A stretch of DNA of 64,000 nt from Firmicutes bacterium FC7 (GCA_022760735.1 JAKELU010000002.1:1-64000), one strand, 5' to 3'. Positions 1-9,470 are shown, counted from the first letter of the stretch. The notes: generated from the letters alone by a model not told the origin. Numbers and translations are program-made.

Positions 1-31
1 TACAAATTTGTACATTTTGAGATTCTAATTT

Positions 32-658
32 TTGTTCATATTCATTTTAACATTTACATTGGACATCTCAAATTACAAAAAATTATTAAATACTGGTACT
101 ATTGATAGATATGTTAGCCAATGGGGTCATAAAACAACAAAATATATAAAAGCCTCCTATAATAAACCAGTTATTGAAAATAATGATTTATACAACATTT
201 CTAAAAAAAGATTTGAGGAAGCTGAGACTGAGAAAATTATAATTGGCGGAATGAATAAACGCTTAGAATGTTATTATGATAATCATGGAAACTATTTAGC
301 CGGTAAGTCAACTATTATTGTGACAAATAGTAACATAAATATGAAATATTTATTGGGTTTACTTAATAGTAATTTAATTTCGTATTTCTATAGAGTTTCA
401 TTTAACACCTGCTCTCTAAAAGGTGGTTATTTAGTAATAAGTGCATCAAGGGTTAAAAAAATTCCTATAAAGATACCAACAGAGGTTCAATTACAGATGG
501 CAGTAGATATAGTTAATGAATTAATAAACCTATATAAAGAAGATAACAAAAAAATGATAGCGGAAAAAGAGACTGAACTTAATATTTTAATATATGAAAT
601 TTATTGTTTAAGTAAAAAAGAACAAATGGTTGTTGAAGAATTCATGAAGGATTATTAA
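32..658 (+). pseudogene. C-terminal remnant of a TaqI/Eco57I-type DNA methyltransferase
   Basis: The reading frame encodes the target-recognition C-terminal part of a class I N6-adenine DNA methyltransferase of a restriction-modification system. The diagnostic stretch is 'LLGLLNSNLISYFYR', followed by 'LKGGYLVISASRVKKIPI', typical of the TaqI-like C-terminal specificity domain. The catalytic N-terminal domain (NPPY motif) is not present. An in-frame TAA at 26-28 lies just before the TTG that opens the frame, and I see no ribosome binding site. It is therefore either a decayed gene or the downstream piece of a frameshifted gene that starts left of the window. A perfect-stem terminator follows at 702. 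I am fairly sure of the domain and unsure of its status. Confidence 0.6.
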
Positions 659-701
659 AAAGTATCATTTATCAAAGGTAATATTAATTGAGTTGGTTAA
701 A

Positions 702-729
702 GGTAGTTCAATTCGAACTACCCTTTTTT
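702..729 (+). terminator. Rho-independent terminator after the methyltransferase remnant
   Basis: A perfect 8-bp stem (GGTAGTTC / GAACTACC) with a 5-nt loop is followed directly by a C and six T. It ends transcription of the rightward remnant before the leftward gene at 776. Confidence 0.8.
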
Positions 730-775
730 AAGGTGCTTTGTCTTACAAAAAACTGCAGAATCCCTGCAGCTTTCC

Positions 776-1339
776 CTACTTCTCCATAGCATTATCTATA
801 CTATCCCAAAATAAATCTATTTCCACTCTACTAGCCATCTCTTCCTTTCGTTCTAAGTAATCAATATATTCATCAGTAAGTTCATCTAAATTAGCTATTA
901 TATTGTAAAAAATACTATAGTCCAAATCATCTATAAATATATGAAATTTATCAATGGAGATTTCGAAATCATGACGTTTTTTCTTATGTTGTATTTTATC
1001 TTCATCTAATTGCCCATATAAGAATTCTTTCTCTTCTATTTCTGTTAATTTTTCGTAGTCTACTAATTCTGTTACCTTATGTATAATTACATATTGAATA
1101 TCATTAGTTAAATTCTCTGGAATTAATATTTTAAGGTAATTATTATCACCTTTAAATATTAATTCTTGAGCTTTATCATCATAGTTTACACTTTCGATGT
1201 TAATGAAATAACTAACCCCTAAGCTATAGTTGTTTTCATTTTTATAGTAAAAGGTAAATACTTTATGATCTAGTATCTTCCTTAGCAATGCAGTTAGTTC
1301 ATATGTAGTAAGTGTAACATCTATAACATCTTTTTTCAT
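776..1339 (-). CDS. Hypothetical protein, 187 aa
   Basis: I do not recognise the family. The product is soluble, rich in Asp, Glu, Lys and Ile, with no signal peptide, membrane segment or Cys motif. The start is taken at the ATG giving 'MKKDVIDVTL', because GGGAGG lies 7 bases before it; a frame-internal upstream TTG would place the start inside that Shine-Dalgarno sequence. The C-terminal third looks helical and acidic. It lies on the same strand as the K+ channel gene upstream of it, 69 bases away, so co-transcription is possible but nothing links their function. Confidence 0.7.
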   Translation of the reverse strand: MKKDVIDVTLTTYELTALLRKILDHKVFTFYYKNENNYSLGVSYFINIESVNYDDKAQELIFKGDNNYLKILIPENLTNDIQYVIIHKVTELVDYEKLTEIEEKEFLYGQLDEDKIQHKKKRHDFEISIDKFHIFIDDLDYSIFYNIIANLDELTDEYIDYLERKEEMASRVEIDLFWDSIDNAMEK

Positions 1340-1408
1340 AATAAAACCTCCCAAGCATTTAGTATAAATATATGCTTAAAAGGAGGCTTTAGTATATTTT
1401 CATTCAGT

Positions 1409-2215
1409 TTATTTATCCCTAATCTTTTTACCACAATAAGGACAATATTCTTCTGATTTAGAGTTAGATAATTCATGCATAAAACCAGAGCCTATGATAC
1501 CAGTAGGTAGTGCTACTAGTCCAATTCCTAGTAAAGCTATAAATCCACCTAAAATTCTACCTCCAGCAGTAATAGGATATATATCACCATATCCAACTGT
1601 TGTAAGAGTTACTACTGCCCACCAAAAGGCAGAAATTACATTTGGGAAAGCCTCAGGCTGCACATTGTGCTCTAAATAATATATTAATATTGATGAAATC
1701 AAAATTAATATAAGGGCTACTGATAAGGTAATTAATAATTCATCCCGCTTGTTTTTAAATACTTTAGAAAACAGAGTAACGGTATTTGTATATCTTTCAA
1801 GCTTAAATATCCTAATTACCCTTATTAATCTTAACACTCTTAAATATCCTAAATCTATTGGATAAAATAGCTGTAAATAAAAAGGAATAATAGCTAATAA
1901 ATCAATAACAGTTATTGGTGTTAAGATAAATTTAATTCTAGAGGCAATCTTACCTAAATTAGTAAAAATGAAATCAGCAGTCCAAAGTCTTAAAATATAC
2001 TCTATGGTAAATATTATTGAGATAAAAAACTCGGAAGTCTTAAAGTAAAAAAAATATCTATAATATATTTGCTCAAAGGACTCTAGTATTAACATTATTA
2101 CACTTAATATAATCAAGCCAATTAATAAGCTGTCGAATATTTTACTTTCAATGGTTTCATTAGGGCCTTCATAGATAGTTTTATAAACCCTCTTTTTAAA
2201 ATTATCATCTTTCAT
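1409..2215 (-). CDS. Voltage-gated-type potassium channel subunit with C-terminal zinc-ribbon tail
   Basis: This is a six-transmembrane ion-transport protein, 268 aa. S1-S3 lie in the first 100 residues. An S4-like segment with spaced arginines, 'RVLRLIRVIRIFKLER', follows. The pore has the K+ selectivity filter 'TLTTVGYGD'. The protein ends with 'EEYCPYCGKKIRDK', a half zinc ribbon with one CxxC, rather than a RCK/TrkA regulatory domain. Known members of this family are homotetrameric K+ channels of the cytoplasmic membrane. The start is the ATG giving 'MKDDNFKK', preceded by AAGGTTGG; the longer frame beginning 'MIIRLV' has no ribosome binding site. Confidence 0.9.
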   Translation of the reverse strand: MKDDNFKKRVYKTIYEGPNETIESKIFDSLLIGLIILSVIMLILESFEQIYYRYFFYFKTSEFFISIIFTIEYILRLWTADFIFTNLGKIASRIKFILTPITVIDLLAIIPFYLQLFYPIDLGYLRVLRLIRVIRIFKLERYTNTVTLFSKVFKNKRDELLITLSVALILILISSILIYYLEHNVQPEAFPNVISAFWWAVVTLTTVGYGDIYPITAGGRILGGFIALLGIGLVALPTGIIGSGFMHELSNSKSEEYCPYCGKKIRDK

Positions 2216-2411
2216 ATTTACCAACCTTATTATCAAATCTTAATATTAGTAATTCCAAATAAAATTAATATTATTTTATCTATCTTTCATGGAAATAAAG
2301 CATGGCCAGCAACACCAAATATATTAGCTGGTAAAAAAAAGTCCAAAAGGTCTTTTTTTAGTTTATAATAGGGTAATATATTAACAATAAATGAATGGGA
2401 GTATAAATTAT

Positions 2412-4082
2412 ATGGTGGTATTTAAGAGTCTTTTATCAAACATTGGATTGCTTGTGATTATAGCACAAATCTTAGCAAGATTAAAATCAGTTAAAGGATT
2501 CATTTTGCGTGACAAGCATACAGTCAAGGATAATGTATTTATGGTTTTAATTTTTTCTATGTTAAGCATTTTGTCGAATTATATAGGTTATGGTAGTCAC
2601 GGTGCCATTGCAAATACTAGGGTAATTGGTGTAATGGCAGGTGGCTTTATAGGTGGTCCTATTGTTGCATTATTAGTAGCAATTATTGCTGGTATCCATA
2701 GGTATACAATGGATATAAATGGATTTGCCTCATTTGCCTGTGCCATATCCACTATAATCGAAGGTGTACTTGCCGCAAAATTATCAAAGAGAATAAAAGC
2801 TAGTAAATATGAGGAATCCCATCTGTTTATAATTACATTTGTTGCTGAATTAATCCAGATGCTAGTCATACTTATAGTAGCAAAACCATTTTCTGTGTCT
2901 GTTACAGTGGTAAAATCAGTTGTTGTTCCTATGCTTATTTTTAATCCTTTGGGAATGGTTTTATTTTTAAGCGTCTTTAAGAATATTATCATAGAGCAAG
3001 AGCATGAAATTGGTAAGAATATTAGGCTTGCATTTGATATTACAGAAAGATGCTTGCCATTTCTTAAGTCAGATTTGTTTAATGAAGAAAACTGTAGGAT
3101 AATTGGAGATACTATTCAAGAATTTTCAAACGAGTTAGCGATTATTTTTACAGATACAGAAAAAATATTAAGTGTAAGCGGAAAACTTTATATCCCTTGT
3201 AAAGATAGTTGTAGACTACCAGAAGTTGCAGAAAGGGTATTAATTGAGAAACAGATTATTTTTGCAGAGGATGCAAAAGATGGAGATGTACTTCATAAGA
3301 TACTGAAAAATATGGCGGCCTTTGGTGCCCCATTAATTAAGAATAACGAAACATTTGGAACAATTATTATACTTACACCTGAATATAAGATTTCGTATGA
3401 ACCTATAAAGCAATTTGCAGATGGACTTAGCAAACTACTATCTACGCAATATCAGCTATCTAATATTGATAAACAAAGAGAACTTCTGCAAAAAGCTGAA
3501 TACCATGCCCTACAGTCACAAATAAATCCGCATTTTTTATTTAATGCAATTAATACCATAAGTTCTCTCTGTAGAGAACAGCCAGAAAAAGCTAGAGAAC
3601 TATTAATTGCATTGGCAACATACTTTAGAAACTCTTTACAAACTGGTGATGAATTTATTAGCATTTATGACGAAATAGAGAATGTTGAAGCATATCTACA
3701 GATAGTTAAGGCAAGATTTGAAGATCGATTAGATATAAATATTACCATACCAGATAATTTAGAATATACATTGCCTTCACTTATTCTGCAACCTATCGTA
3801 GAGAATGCAGTTATTCACGGAGCTTTGAAAAGAAAGCAAGGTATCGTGAGTATTTCTGCCAAAGACTTGGGTAATAGTGTAATGATATCAGTTAGTGATA
3901 ATGGATTTGGTATTCCAGAAGAAATCCTTGAAAGGCTTGAAAAAAACACCATAGAAAGCACAAATGTGGGACTCTCAAACGTATATAAGAGGTTACTATA
4001 CATTTATGGAAGGGACTGCTTTAAAATTCATACCTCCTCCTTAGGTACAACAATATCTATATGTATTCCAAAGGATGATTAA
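2412..4082 (+). CDS. LytS/BtsS-type sensor histidine kinase
   Basis: This is the membrane sensor of a two-component system. Five to six hydrophobic segments of the 5TM-LYT receptor type occupy the first 190 residues ('NYIGYGSHGAIANTRVIG', 'GGFIGGPIVALLVAIIAGIHRY'). A GAF-like domain lies at about 210-350. A His_kinase domain has the phospho-accepting His in 'QINPHFLFNAINTI' near residue 370, and an HATPase domain has 'NAVIHG' and 'DNGFGIP'. The start is the ATG at 2412, ten bases after GGGAG; an in-frame ATG at 2391 is possible but has no ribosome binding site. The response regulator follows 29 bases later and a CstA-type transporter follows that. This is the arrangement of BtsSR/YpdAB systems, which sense pyruvate or peptides and induce a CstA-family carrier. 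The ligand here is inferred. Confidence 0.92.
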   Translation: MVVFKSLLSNIGLLVIIAQILARLKSVKGFILRDKHTVKDNVFMVLIFSMLSILSNYIGYGSHGAIANTRVIGVMAGGFIGGPIVALLVAIIAGIHRYTMDINGFASFACAISTIIEGVLAAKLSKRIKASKYEESHLFIITFVAELIQMLVILIVAKPFSVSVTVVKSVVVPMLIFNPLGMVLFLSVFKNIIIEQEHEIGKNIRLAFDITERCLPFLKSDLFNEENCRIIGDTIQEFSNELAIIFTDTEKILSVSGKLYIPCKDSCRLPEVAERVLIEKQIIFAEDAKDGDVLHKILKNMAAFGAPLIKNNETFGTIIILTPEYKISYEPIKQFADGLSKLLSTQYQLSNIDKQRELLQKAEYHALQSQINPHFLFNAINTISSLCREQPEKARELLIALATYFRNSLQTGDEFISIYDEIENVEAYLQIVKARFEDRLDINITIPDNLEYTLPSLILQPIVENAVIHGALKRKQGIVSISAKDLGNSVMISVSDNGFGIPEEILERLEKNTIESTNVGLSNVYKRLLYIYGRDCFKIHTSSLGTTISICIPKDD

Positions 4083-4111
4083 TATTTTAGCTAGATTGGA
4101 GTTGATGCCTA

Positions 4112-4858
4112 ATGAAAATTGGTATTATTGATGATGAAAAACCATCAAGAAGTGAACTAATCTATTTGATTAATAAGATTGTACCTAATGTTGAAATTGT
4201 TGAAATGAAAAGTGGTGAAGAAGCTCTAGAATTGATTGCTAGAGAATCATTTGATTTATTATGCATCGACATCAACTTAGGTGATATTAGCGGTACCACT
4301 TTAGCAGCTACAGCTCGAAAACTATTGCCTAATGTTGAAATTGTTTTTGCTACAGCCTACAATAACTATGCTGAAAATGCCTTTGAGGTTGATTCATTAT
4401 ATTATCTACTTAAACCTTTTTCAGAAGCTAAAGTAAAGAGGATGATGGAAAAGTATAACAAGAAACATCAAAATATTGATAAGAGTGAAAGTAACCAAAA
4501 TAAAGATTCTTCTCATCTAATCCTTAAAAAAATTCCAGTATCTGTTGATAAGAGTATAGTTTTAATTGATGTTTCTTCCATTGTATATATAGAGGTAAAA
4601 AATCACACTTGTATTATACATACCAAGACTAAAGACTATATTGATAGCAAAACCCCTTTAAGAGAATATGAAGAAAAACTTTGTGATAGCGGTTTCTTTA
4701 GGATTCAAAAAAGTTTTTTAGTAAACTTGAAATATATTTTAGAAATTTATCCTTGGTTTAGTAACAGCTATTGCGTAAGAATGCAAGGTTTTGAAAACGA
4801 AATCTTGCCAATAAGTAGAAATAGGATAAAAGAATTAAAACTATTACTTAATATTTAA
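4112..4858 (+). CDS. LytTR-type response regulator
   Basis: The partner of the preceding kinase. The N-terminal receiver domain (residues 1-118) has the acidic pair 'DDE' at 7-9, the phospho-acceptor Asp in 'LLCIDINLGDISG', a Thr in 'VFATAY' and Lys in 'LLKPF'. The C-terminal LytTR DNA-binding domain (about 140-248) has 'IVYIEVKNHTCIIHTKTK' and 'FFRIQKSFLVNLKYI'. Regulators of this class bind paired 9-bp direct repeats. The obvious target is the gap at 4859-4987 before the transporter, where I see TTTAGC and TATAGT at 16-bp spacing but no clear pair of repeats. Confidence 0.93.
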   Translation: MKIGIIDDEKPSRSELIYLINKIVPNVEIVEMKSGEEALELIARESFDLLCIDINLGDISGTTLAATARKLLPNVEIVFATAYNNYAENAFEVDSLYYLLKPFSEAKVKRMMEKYNKKHQNIDKSESNQNKDSSHLILKKIPVSVDKSIVLIDVSSIVYIEVKNHTCIIHTKTKDYIDSKTPLREYEEKLCDSGFFRIQKSFLVNLKYILEIYPWFSNSYCVRMQGFENEILPISRNRIKELKLLLNI

Positions 4859-4987
4859 TTAATATCTATTTGCATTTCACGACTCAATTTTTACTTCTTG
4901 CGTATAGGAATGTTTAGCTCTGATTAAAGTATGATATAGTCGTTCTAATAACATTTCATTATATTCATATTTTATGAGGAGGATATT

Positions 4988-6466
4988 ATGGCATTATTCA
5001 TTATTGGTTTAATCACTTTAATCATCGGTGGTGCTATCTACGGTAGATTTTGTGAAAAAGTTTTCAGCCCAGATGATAGACCTACCCCCGCTACAACTAT
5101 GGCAGATGGCGTTGACTATATTGTCATGAAATCTTGGAAGAATAAGCTAATAGAATTGCTAAACATTGCAGGTACTGGCCCAATTCTTGGTGCAATACAA
5201 GGTATTTTATTTGGACCAATTGCATTCTTAACAATTCCGGTTGGTTGTATTCTTGCAGGTTCATTACATGACTATTTCATTGGTATGATTTCAATGAGAA
5301 ATAAGGGTGCACAAATACCAAAGATGATAAGCAAATATTTAGGTAATAGTTCAAATAAGGTATATACAATTATTATCTGGTTACTTATGCTACTTACTGG
5401 TGTTGTATTTATATATACACCTGGAGATTTAATTGTTGGTGACATCCTTGGAATGGATGTAAATAGTAGTGCCATATGGGTTGTTTATGCAGTAATTTTA
5501 GGATATTATATTGTCTCAACAATTTTTCCTATTGATCAAATCATTGGACGTATTTACCCAATTTTTGGTGGAGTACTTATAGTTTCAGCTATAGGTGTGC
5601 TTATAGGTATATTAGGGGATGGTGGAGCTAACCTTCCTACCCTTTCAAGCGGACTAATATTTGAGCACCCTACAGGACAATCTTATATACCGGTTTTCTT
5701 TATTACAGTTGCTTGTGGAATTATGTCTGGTTTCCACGGAAGCCAAGCAACTCTCATTTCCAGAACTGTAAAAAGTGAAAAAGAAGGTCGCGGTACTTTC
5801 TATGATATGATGATTGTAGAAGGTATGATCGCTATGGTTTGGGCAGCAGGTGCTATGGTCTTATTCGGTAGAGGAACTCCTTTAGACACTGGTGCAACTT
5901 CAATGGTAGGTATTATTTCAAGAGAGTTTATGGGCACTATTGGTGGACTTATAGCGATAATTGGTGTAATTGTACTACCAATTACATCTGGAGATACAGC
6001 ATTTAGAGCATTAAGATTGATGATAGCTGAGCAATTTAATATAGATCAACAAGACCCTAAGAAAAGAGTTGGCTTATCACTTATTATCTTTATACCCGCA
6101 ATTGCAATTCTTTTCTATGCTAAGTCATCACCTGGTGGATTTAATATGTTATGGAGATACTTTGGATTTACAAATCAGCTTGTAGCAGTATTTGCACTTG
6201 CTATGATTACCGTGTATTTAAAAGTTTATGGAAAGAACTACTTTATCTCTCTTTTACCAGGAACATTCTATACATTTATCGTAACATCTTATATTTGTCA
6301 TGCAAATATAGGTTTAGGATTAGAAGGGAGAATTGGTAGTCTATTTGGATTAACACCAGAGAGCTATGCTATCTCATATACAATAGGTGTTGTTGTAGCT
6401 ATGCTATTTGCATGGGGTGTACCAAAAGTAGCTGATAATAGAAAAGATACTATTTTAAGAAGTTAA
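4988..6466 (+). CDS. cstA: CstA/BtsT-family transporter, probably pyruvate or peptide
   Basis: This is a polytopic carrier of the carbon-starvation CstA family, 492 aa with about 14 hydrophobic segments, shorter than the roughly 700-aa E. coli CstA. Family marks include 'ADGVDYIVMKSWKNKLIELLNIAGTG' split over residues 39-64, the 'GPILGAIQG' segment, 'FHGSQATLISRT' and 'TSGDTAFRALRLMIAE'. E. coli BtsT (YjiY) is a pyruvate:proton symporter and CstA takes up pyruvate and peptides, so either substrate is plausible. It has a strong ribosome binding site (GAGGAGG). The 128-bp leader after the LytTR regulator suggests a separate, regulated promoter. A bidirectional terminator follows at 6479. Confidence 0.9.
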   Translation: MALFIIGLITLIIGGAIYGRFCEKVFSPDDRPTPATTMADGVDYIVMKSWKNKLIELLNIAGTGPILGAIQGILFGPIAFLTIPVGCILAGSLHDYFIGMISMRNKGAQIPKMISKYLGNSSNKVYTIIIWLLMLLTGVVFIYTPGDLIVGDILGMDVNSSAIWVVYAVILGYYIVSTIFPIDQIIGRIYPIFGGVLIVSAIGVLIGILGDGGANLPTLSSGLIFEHPTGQSYIPVFFITVACGIMSGFHGSQATLISRTVKSEKEGRGTFYDMMIVEGMIAMVWAAGAMVLFGRGTPLDTGATSMVGIISREFMGTIGGLIAIIGVIVLPITSGDTAFRALRLMIAEQFNIDQQDPKKRVGLSLIIFIPAIAILFYAKSSPGGFNMLWRYFGFTNQLVAVFALAMITVYLKVYGKNYFISLLPGTFYTFIVTSYICHANIGLGLEGRIGSLFGLTPESYAISYTIGVVVAMLFAWGVPKVADNRKDTILRS

Positions 6467-6478
6467 TTTATGCTTAAA

Positions 6479-6508
6479 AACCGTTCACTTTTTTGTGAAC
6501 GGTTATTT
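6479..6508. terminator. Bidirectional terminator between cstA and the phosphoesterase
   Basis: The stem AACCGTTCAC / GTGAACGGTT closes over a 6-nt T loop. It has A-rich sequence on the left and T-rich sequence on the right, so it works for both convergent genes. Confidence 0.85.
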
Positions 6509-7410
6509 TATTTCATTAGATTTCTAAAATAATCATCTAACTTCCTTGGTCCTGCTAATATATCCTTCCCAATATACAATAGTCCTTTTTTGTTTACCTT
6601 TATGCTCCATTTAACTAAGGCAATACTTCCGTCTACTACTTCTATTGCAGTTATACATCTTGGATGAACGCAGCTGCCATCATTAAAATATGGTGTGTCA
6701 CCTACTTCAGGAAAATGTGGTCTATGGGTGTGACCTGCAATTAGAATATGCTTATTTTTTTTAACCCATTCGGATAGCTTCTTTGCTACTTTATATCTCT
6801 TTTCATAATTCCTTGCAGTTCTAGTTACATCATTAACTCCATATAGCTCCAAAGGCCTCCAGAAATACCTTACTAAAAACCTTGTAATTGGCCAGATAAT
6901 ATAATTCAGAAAATCAACCTGATGTCCATGAACAAGGAAAATCTTGCTTTTGTTGTCTTTGTAATTTAGCACCAAACCCTCGTAAACCTTTATATCTTTA
7001 AATAGCGGGATGGTTTTGTGGCTTCTTTCATCATAATAATAGTATAAATTTTCTATTAAGAAATCTTGCTTTCTCTTAACTATATCATGGTTCCCATATA
7101 TCATATAAAATCTATTTTCCTCATAGAATTTTGACATTAACCAAAAAATATTACTATGCTCTCTTATTATATCTTTAAATTTTCTTACTTCCCAAAGCTC
7201 ATCTCCATCACCTATTTCTATATAGGTAAAATCGTTATTGTAATAATAGTTTAAGGCAGCAAAGAATATATTCTGATTTCTAGCAAAGGAGTCGGACCAG
7301 TTGCCGTCCCCCCTATGAACATCACTCATAATTATTATTTTAGAATCATCATCTATTTTAATTTCCTTAGATTCATTAAAAACTTTACTTAAACGATCCA
7401 ACATTTTCAT
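6508..7410 (-). CDS. Calcineurin-like metallophosphoesterase
   Basis: A soluble 300-aa two-metal phosphoesterase. The five family motifs appear in order: 'SDVHRGDG' (DxH) near residue 30, 'GDGDELWE', 'GNHDIV', 'LVHGHQVD' and 'AGHTHRP'. 'GDGDELWE' resembles UDP-2,3-diacylglucosamine hydrolase-like enzymes, but a Gram-positive host makes that substrate unlikely, so the substrate is unknown. AGGCGGG sits 6 bases before the start. A perfect 9-bp inverted repeat lies 12 bases upstream (7422-7444) and may be an operator or an mRNA hairpin over the leader. Confidence 0.85.
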   Translation of the reverse strand: MKMLDRLSKVFNESKEIKIDDDSKIIIMSDVHRGDGNWSDSFARNQNIFFAALNYYYNNDFTYIEIGDGDELWEVRKFKDIIREHSNIFWLMSKFYEENRFYMIYGNHDIVKRKQDFLIENLYYYYDERSHKTIPLFKDIKVYEGLVLNYKDNKSKIFLVHGHQVDFLNYIIWPITRFLVRYFWRPLELYGVNDVTRTARNYEKRYKVAKKLSEWVKKNKHILIAGHTHRPHFPEVGDTPYFNDGSCVHPRCITAIEVVDGSIALVKWSIKVNKKGLLYIGKDILAGPRKLDDYFRNLMK

Positions 7411-7421
7411 TCATATCCCGC

Positions 7422-7444
7422 CTAATATCATTATTTGATATTAG
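7422..7444. promoter_or_regulatory. Perfect 9-bp inverted repeat upstream of the phosphoesterase
   Basis: CTAATATCA, 5-nt spacer, TGATATTAG. There is no T-run on the minus strand, so it is not a good terminator for the resC gene behind it. It is more likely an operator or leader hairpin. Confidence 0.4.
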
Positions 7445-7504
7445 ACTATTCATGGATATGAAGATGGTTACACCATTTAATAAGTAATACTTCAATAATG
7501 TGTT

Positions 7505-8317
7505 TTACAGATAAGAATGAAATCCTGATAACAATGTATTTACTCCTATATAAGTAAATATAACTGCTGCAAATCCAGCTATTGCATAAATAGCGGCTTT
7601 TTTATTCTTCCATCCCTTGTTAAGTCGCACATGAAGATATATTGCATAAATAATCCAGGTAATAAATGACCAAGTTTCCTTTGGATCCCATCTCCAGTAC
7701 CTACCCCAAGCTCGTTCTGCCCATATTGCACCTGTTACTATTACTATCGTAAGCATGAAAAAACCAAAACTTATTGCCTTATATGCCATTTGATCTAGTG
7801 CCTCCTGTTGAGGTAAATGCTTTAGTGTAAACTCATCATTCTTTAGCCTCTCCCTTATGATAAAGATAGTCGATAGTGCACAAGCTATTGCAAAAGAACC
7901 ATAGCTAAATATTGCTGTACTCACATGAAAGAATAACCATTTACTTTGCAGCACTGGCAGCAGAGGCTTTATTTCTGATGACTGCATTGCAGCATAGGCT
8001 GTTACCCCTAGTATAAATGGCGTTACAAAGATTCCTAGTGTCTTAAATTTATATTTCCATTCGTAAACTATAAATGATAATGATATTGCCCATGCGAAGC
8101 TGGTAGCAAACTCATATTGGCTAGCAAGAGGAAGTCTTCCTGCTTCTACAGTCCTATTTAATATGGCTATTGTATGAAATATAAATCCAAATCTAATTAA
8201 CCATGAGCCATATTTTGAATACTCTATCTTCTTAGATGTAAATAGCATTATATATATGAACATGGCTAATACATATAAAATTATGGCTATAATTAAACCT
8301 TCCTTTTCACCTAACAT
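7505..8317 (-). CDS. resC: Cytochrome c biogenesis protein CcsA/ResC
   Basis: The haem-handling half of the system II cytochrome c synthetase, 270 aa with about eight membrane segments. The tryptophan-rich WWD-type haem-binding motif is present ('AERAWGRYWRWDPKETWSF') together with flanking histidines ('WLFFHVST', 'YLHVRLN'). With ResB it exports haem and attaches it to CxxCH motifs outside the membrane. It overlaps the end of resB by 11 bases and has its own AAGGAG. Placed after nrfA, it is the maturation system for that multihaem enzyme. Confidence 0.93.
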   Translation of the reverse strand: MLGEKEGLIIAIILYVLAMFIYIMLFTSKKIEYSKYGSWLIRFGFIFHTIAILNRTVEAGRLPLASQYEFATSFAWAISLSFIVYEWKYKFKTLGIFVTPFILGVTAYAAMQSSEIKPLLPVLQSKWLFFHVSTAIFSYGSFAIACALSTIFIIRERLKNDEFTLKHLPQQEALDQMAYKAISFGFFMLTIVIVTGAIWAERAWGRYWRWDPKETWSFITWIIYAIYLHVRLNKGWKNKKAAIYAIAGFAAVIFTYIGVNTLLSGFHSYL

Positions 8318-9368
8318 AGCTATCTTTCTCCTTACTATTTATTGTTTTGTTGATTGGATATTTAAACACAATAAACAAACCGAGGATCATAATAAATGCA
8401 CCAATAGCAGCCCCTAATTGCCCTTTCATTTTATTAACTTCAATATAGGTGTACATTTGAGGATTATCTATTTTAAATTCATATTGATTCCACTTAATAG
8501 TCTCACCTATAGGTGCAAAGTTCATCTTTACTATTTGCCCCCTATAATGAATTGCATATAAAAGCATAGGATCATCATCAGGATAGTATTTATTAAAAAA
8601 TATTCCTATATTTTCACTTGGTACATTTAATGAGGTTTGCTCATATATAATATCCTTTACTAGATTTTCTCCTGATTTTAGAACTTGACACTCTGCAGCC
8701 CAACCATAGGCAGTCTGATAGAATGTATATCCTTCATATCTCATTGGACTATTAACAGCTGCATATGAAGACTTTAATATATTCTGAGATTTATCAAGAA
8801 GATCTATTTGAGAAATATACTGTTTAATGACTCCTTCTTCGTCATACTCTATAGTAAAATCATTTATTTTAACCTGATATTCTGTACCATTAATTGACCT
8901 TATCATTCCAGGAACTCCATATACACTCTCAGTAAAATATGTAATATGTCCATAGGAATAAAATATAATTACAAGCAATATTCCAAAGTGTAATAACCAA
9001 GACCCCAAGTACCCAATTTTATTTTCAATTTTATCAGTAGAATCTAGCTCTATGTTTTCTATGGAAGATGTTCCTTTAAACTTCTTAATGATCTTGAAAA
9101 ATCTTGAGGTGCTGCATAGAAAAAGGTTTAAAGTAAATGCAACAAAAAGCACTCCAAATATTTTAGAATTATATACATCATCCAGACCTAAACCTATAAT
9201 TATCTTTGTTACCATCTCTGAATACTCATGACTATATGAATGTTCATCCAATCCTTGTGGGATGAAAGTTCCAACCATTGACAAAAGCATTATTAGAATC
9301 AATAGAAAAATTCCAAACTTCATTGACCTTAAAAACACTAAGGTTTTTCTAAGACTTCTTTTTTTCAT
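8307..9368 (-). CDS. resB: Cytochrome c biogenesis protein ResB
   Basis: Partner of ResC in system II cytochrome c maturation. Three N-terminal membrane segments with the ResB signature ('RSMKFGIFLLILIMLLSMVG', 'FIPQ') are followed by a long extracytoplasmic domain ('YEGYTFYQTAYGW') and a last membrane helix ('IGAFIMILGLFIVFKYPI'), 353 aa. The start is the ATG giving 'MKKRSLRKTL', with GTAGGAGAG just upstream; a longer in-frame extension reads through the nrfA-resB spacer hairpin and has no ribosome binding site. Confidence 0.92.
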   Translation of the reverse strand: MKKRSLRKTLVFLRSMKFGIFLLILIMLLSMVGTFIPQGLDEHSYSHEYSEMVTKIIIGLGLDDVYNSKIFGVLFVAFTLNLFLCSTSRFFKIIKKFKGTSSIENIELDSTDKIENKIGYLGSWLLHFGILLVIIFYSYGHITYFTESVYGVPGMIRSINGTEYQVKINDFTIEYDEEGVIKQYISQIDLLDKSQNILKSSYAAVNSPMRYEGYTFYQTAYGWAAECQVLKSGENLVKDIIYEQTSLNVPSENIGIFFNKYYPDDDPMLLYAIHYRGQIVKMNFAPIGETIKWNQYEFKIDNPQMYTYIEVNKMKGQLGAAIGAFIMILGLFIVFKYPINKTINSKEKDSYVR

Positions 9369-9394
9369 ATCTCTCCTACTTTCCTTAAATAAAA

Positions 9395-9420
9395 TAATAC
9401 AACCAATTACTGGTTGTATT
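9395..9420 (-). terminator. Hairpin between nrfA and resB
   Basis: A perfect 10-bp stem (AATACAACCA / TGGTTGTATT) followed on the minus strand by a T/A-rich run. It probably lowers read-through from the abundant nrfA message into resBC. Confidence 0.55.
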
Positions 9421-9442
9421 ATTTCCACAATATAACTATTTT

Positions 9443-9464
9443 AGTCGGCTCCATTAGCCAAATC
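9443..9464. repeat. 22-nt repeat, copy 1 (GGCT/AGCC mini-hairpin)
   Basis: The 22 bases here are identical to 25665-25686. The core is GGCTCCATTAGCC, a 4-bp stem. Both copies lie just after the stop codon of a leftward gene (nrfA here, a BMC-H gene in the other case). Confidence 0.7.
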
Positions 9465-9470
9465 TGATCA

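Noticed and set aside
4859-4987. LytTR paired 9-bp repeats before cstA
   Set aside because: I looked for the two direct repeats and found only weak partial matches, so no operator is listed.
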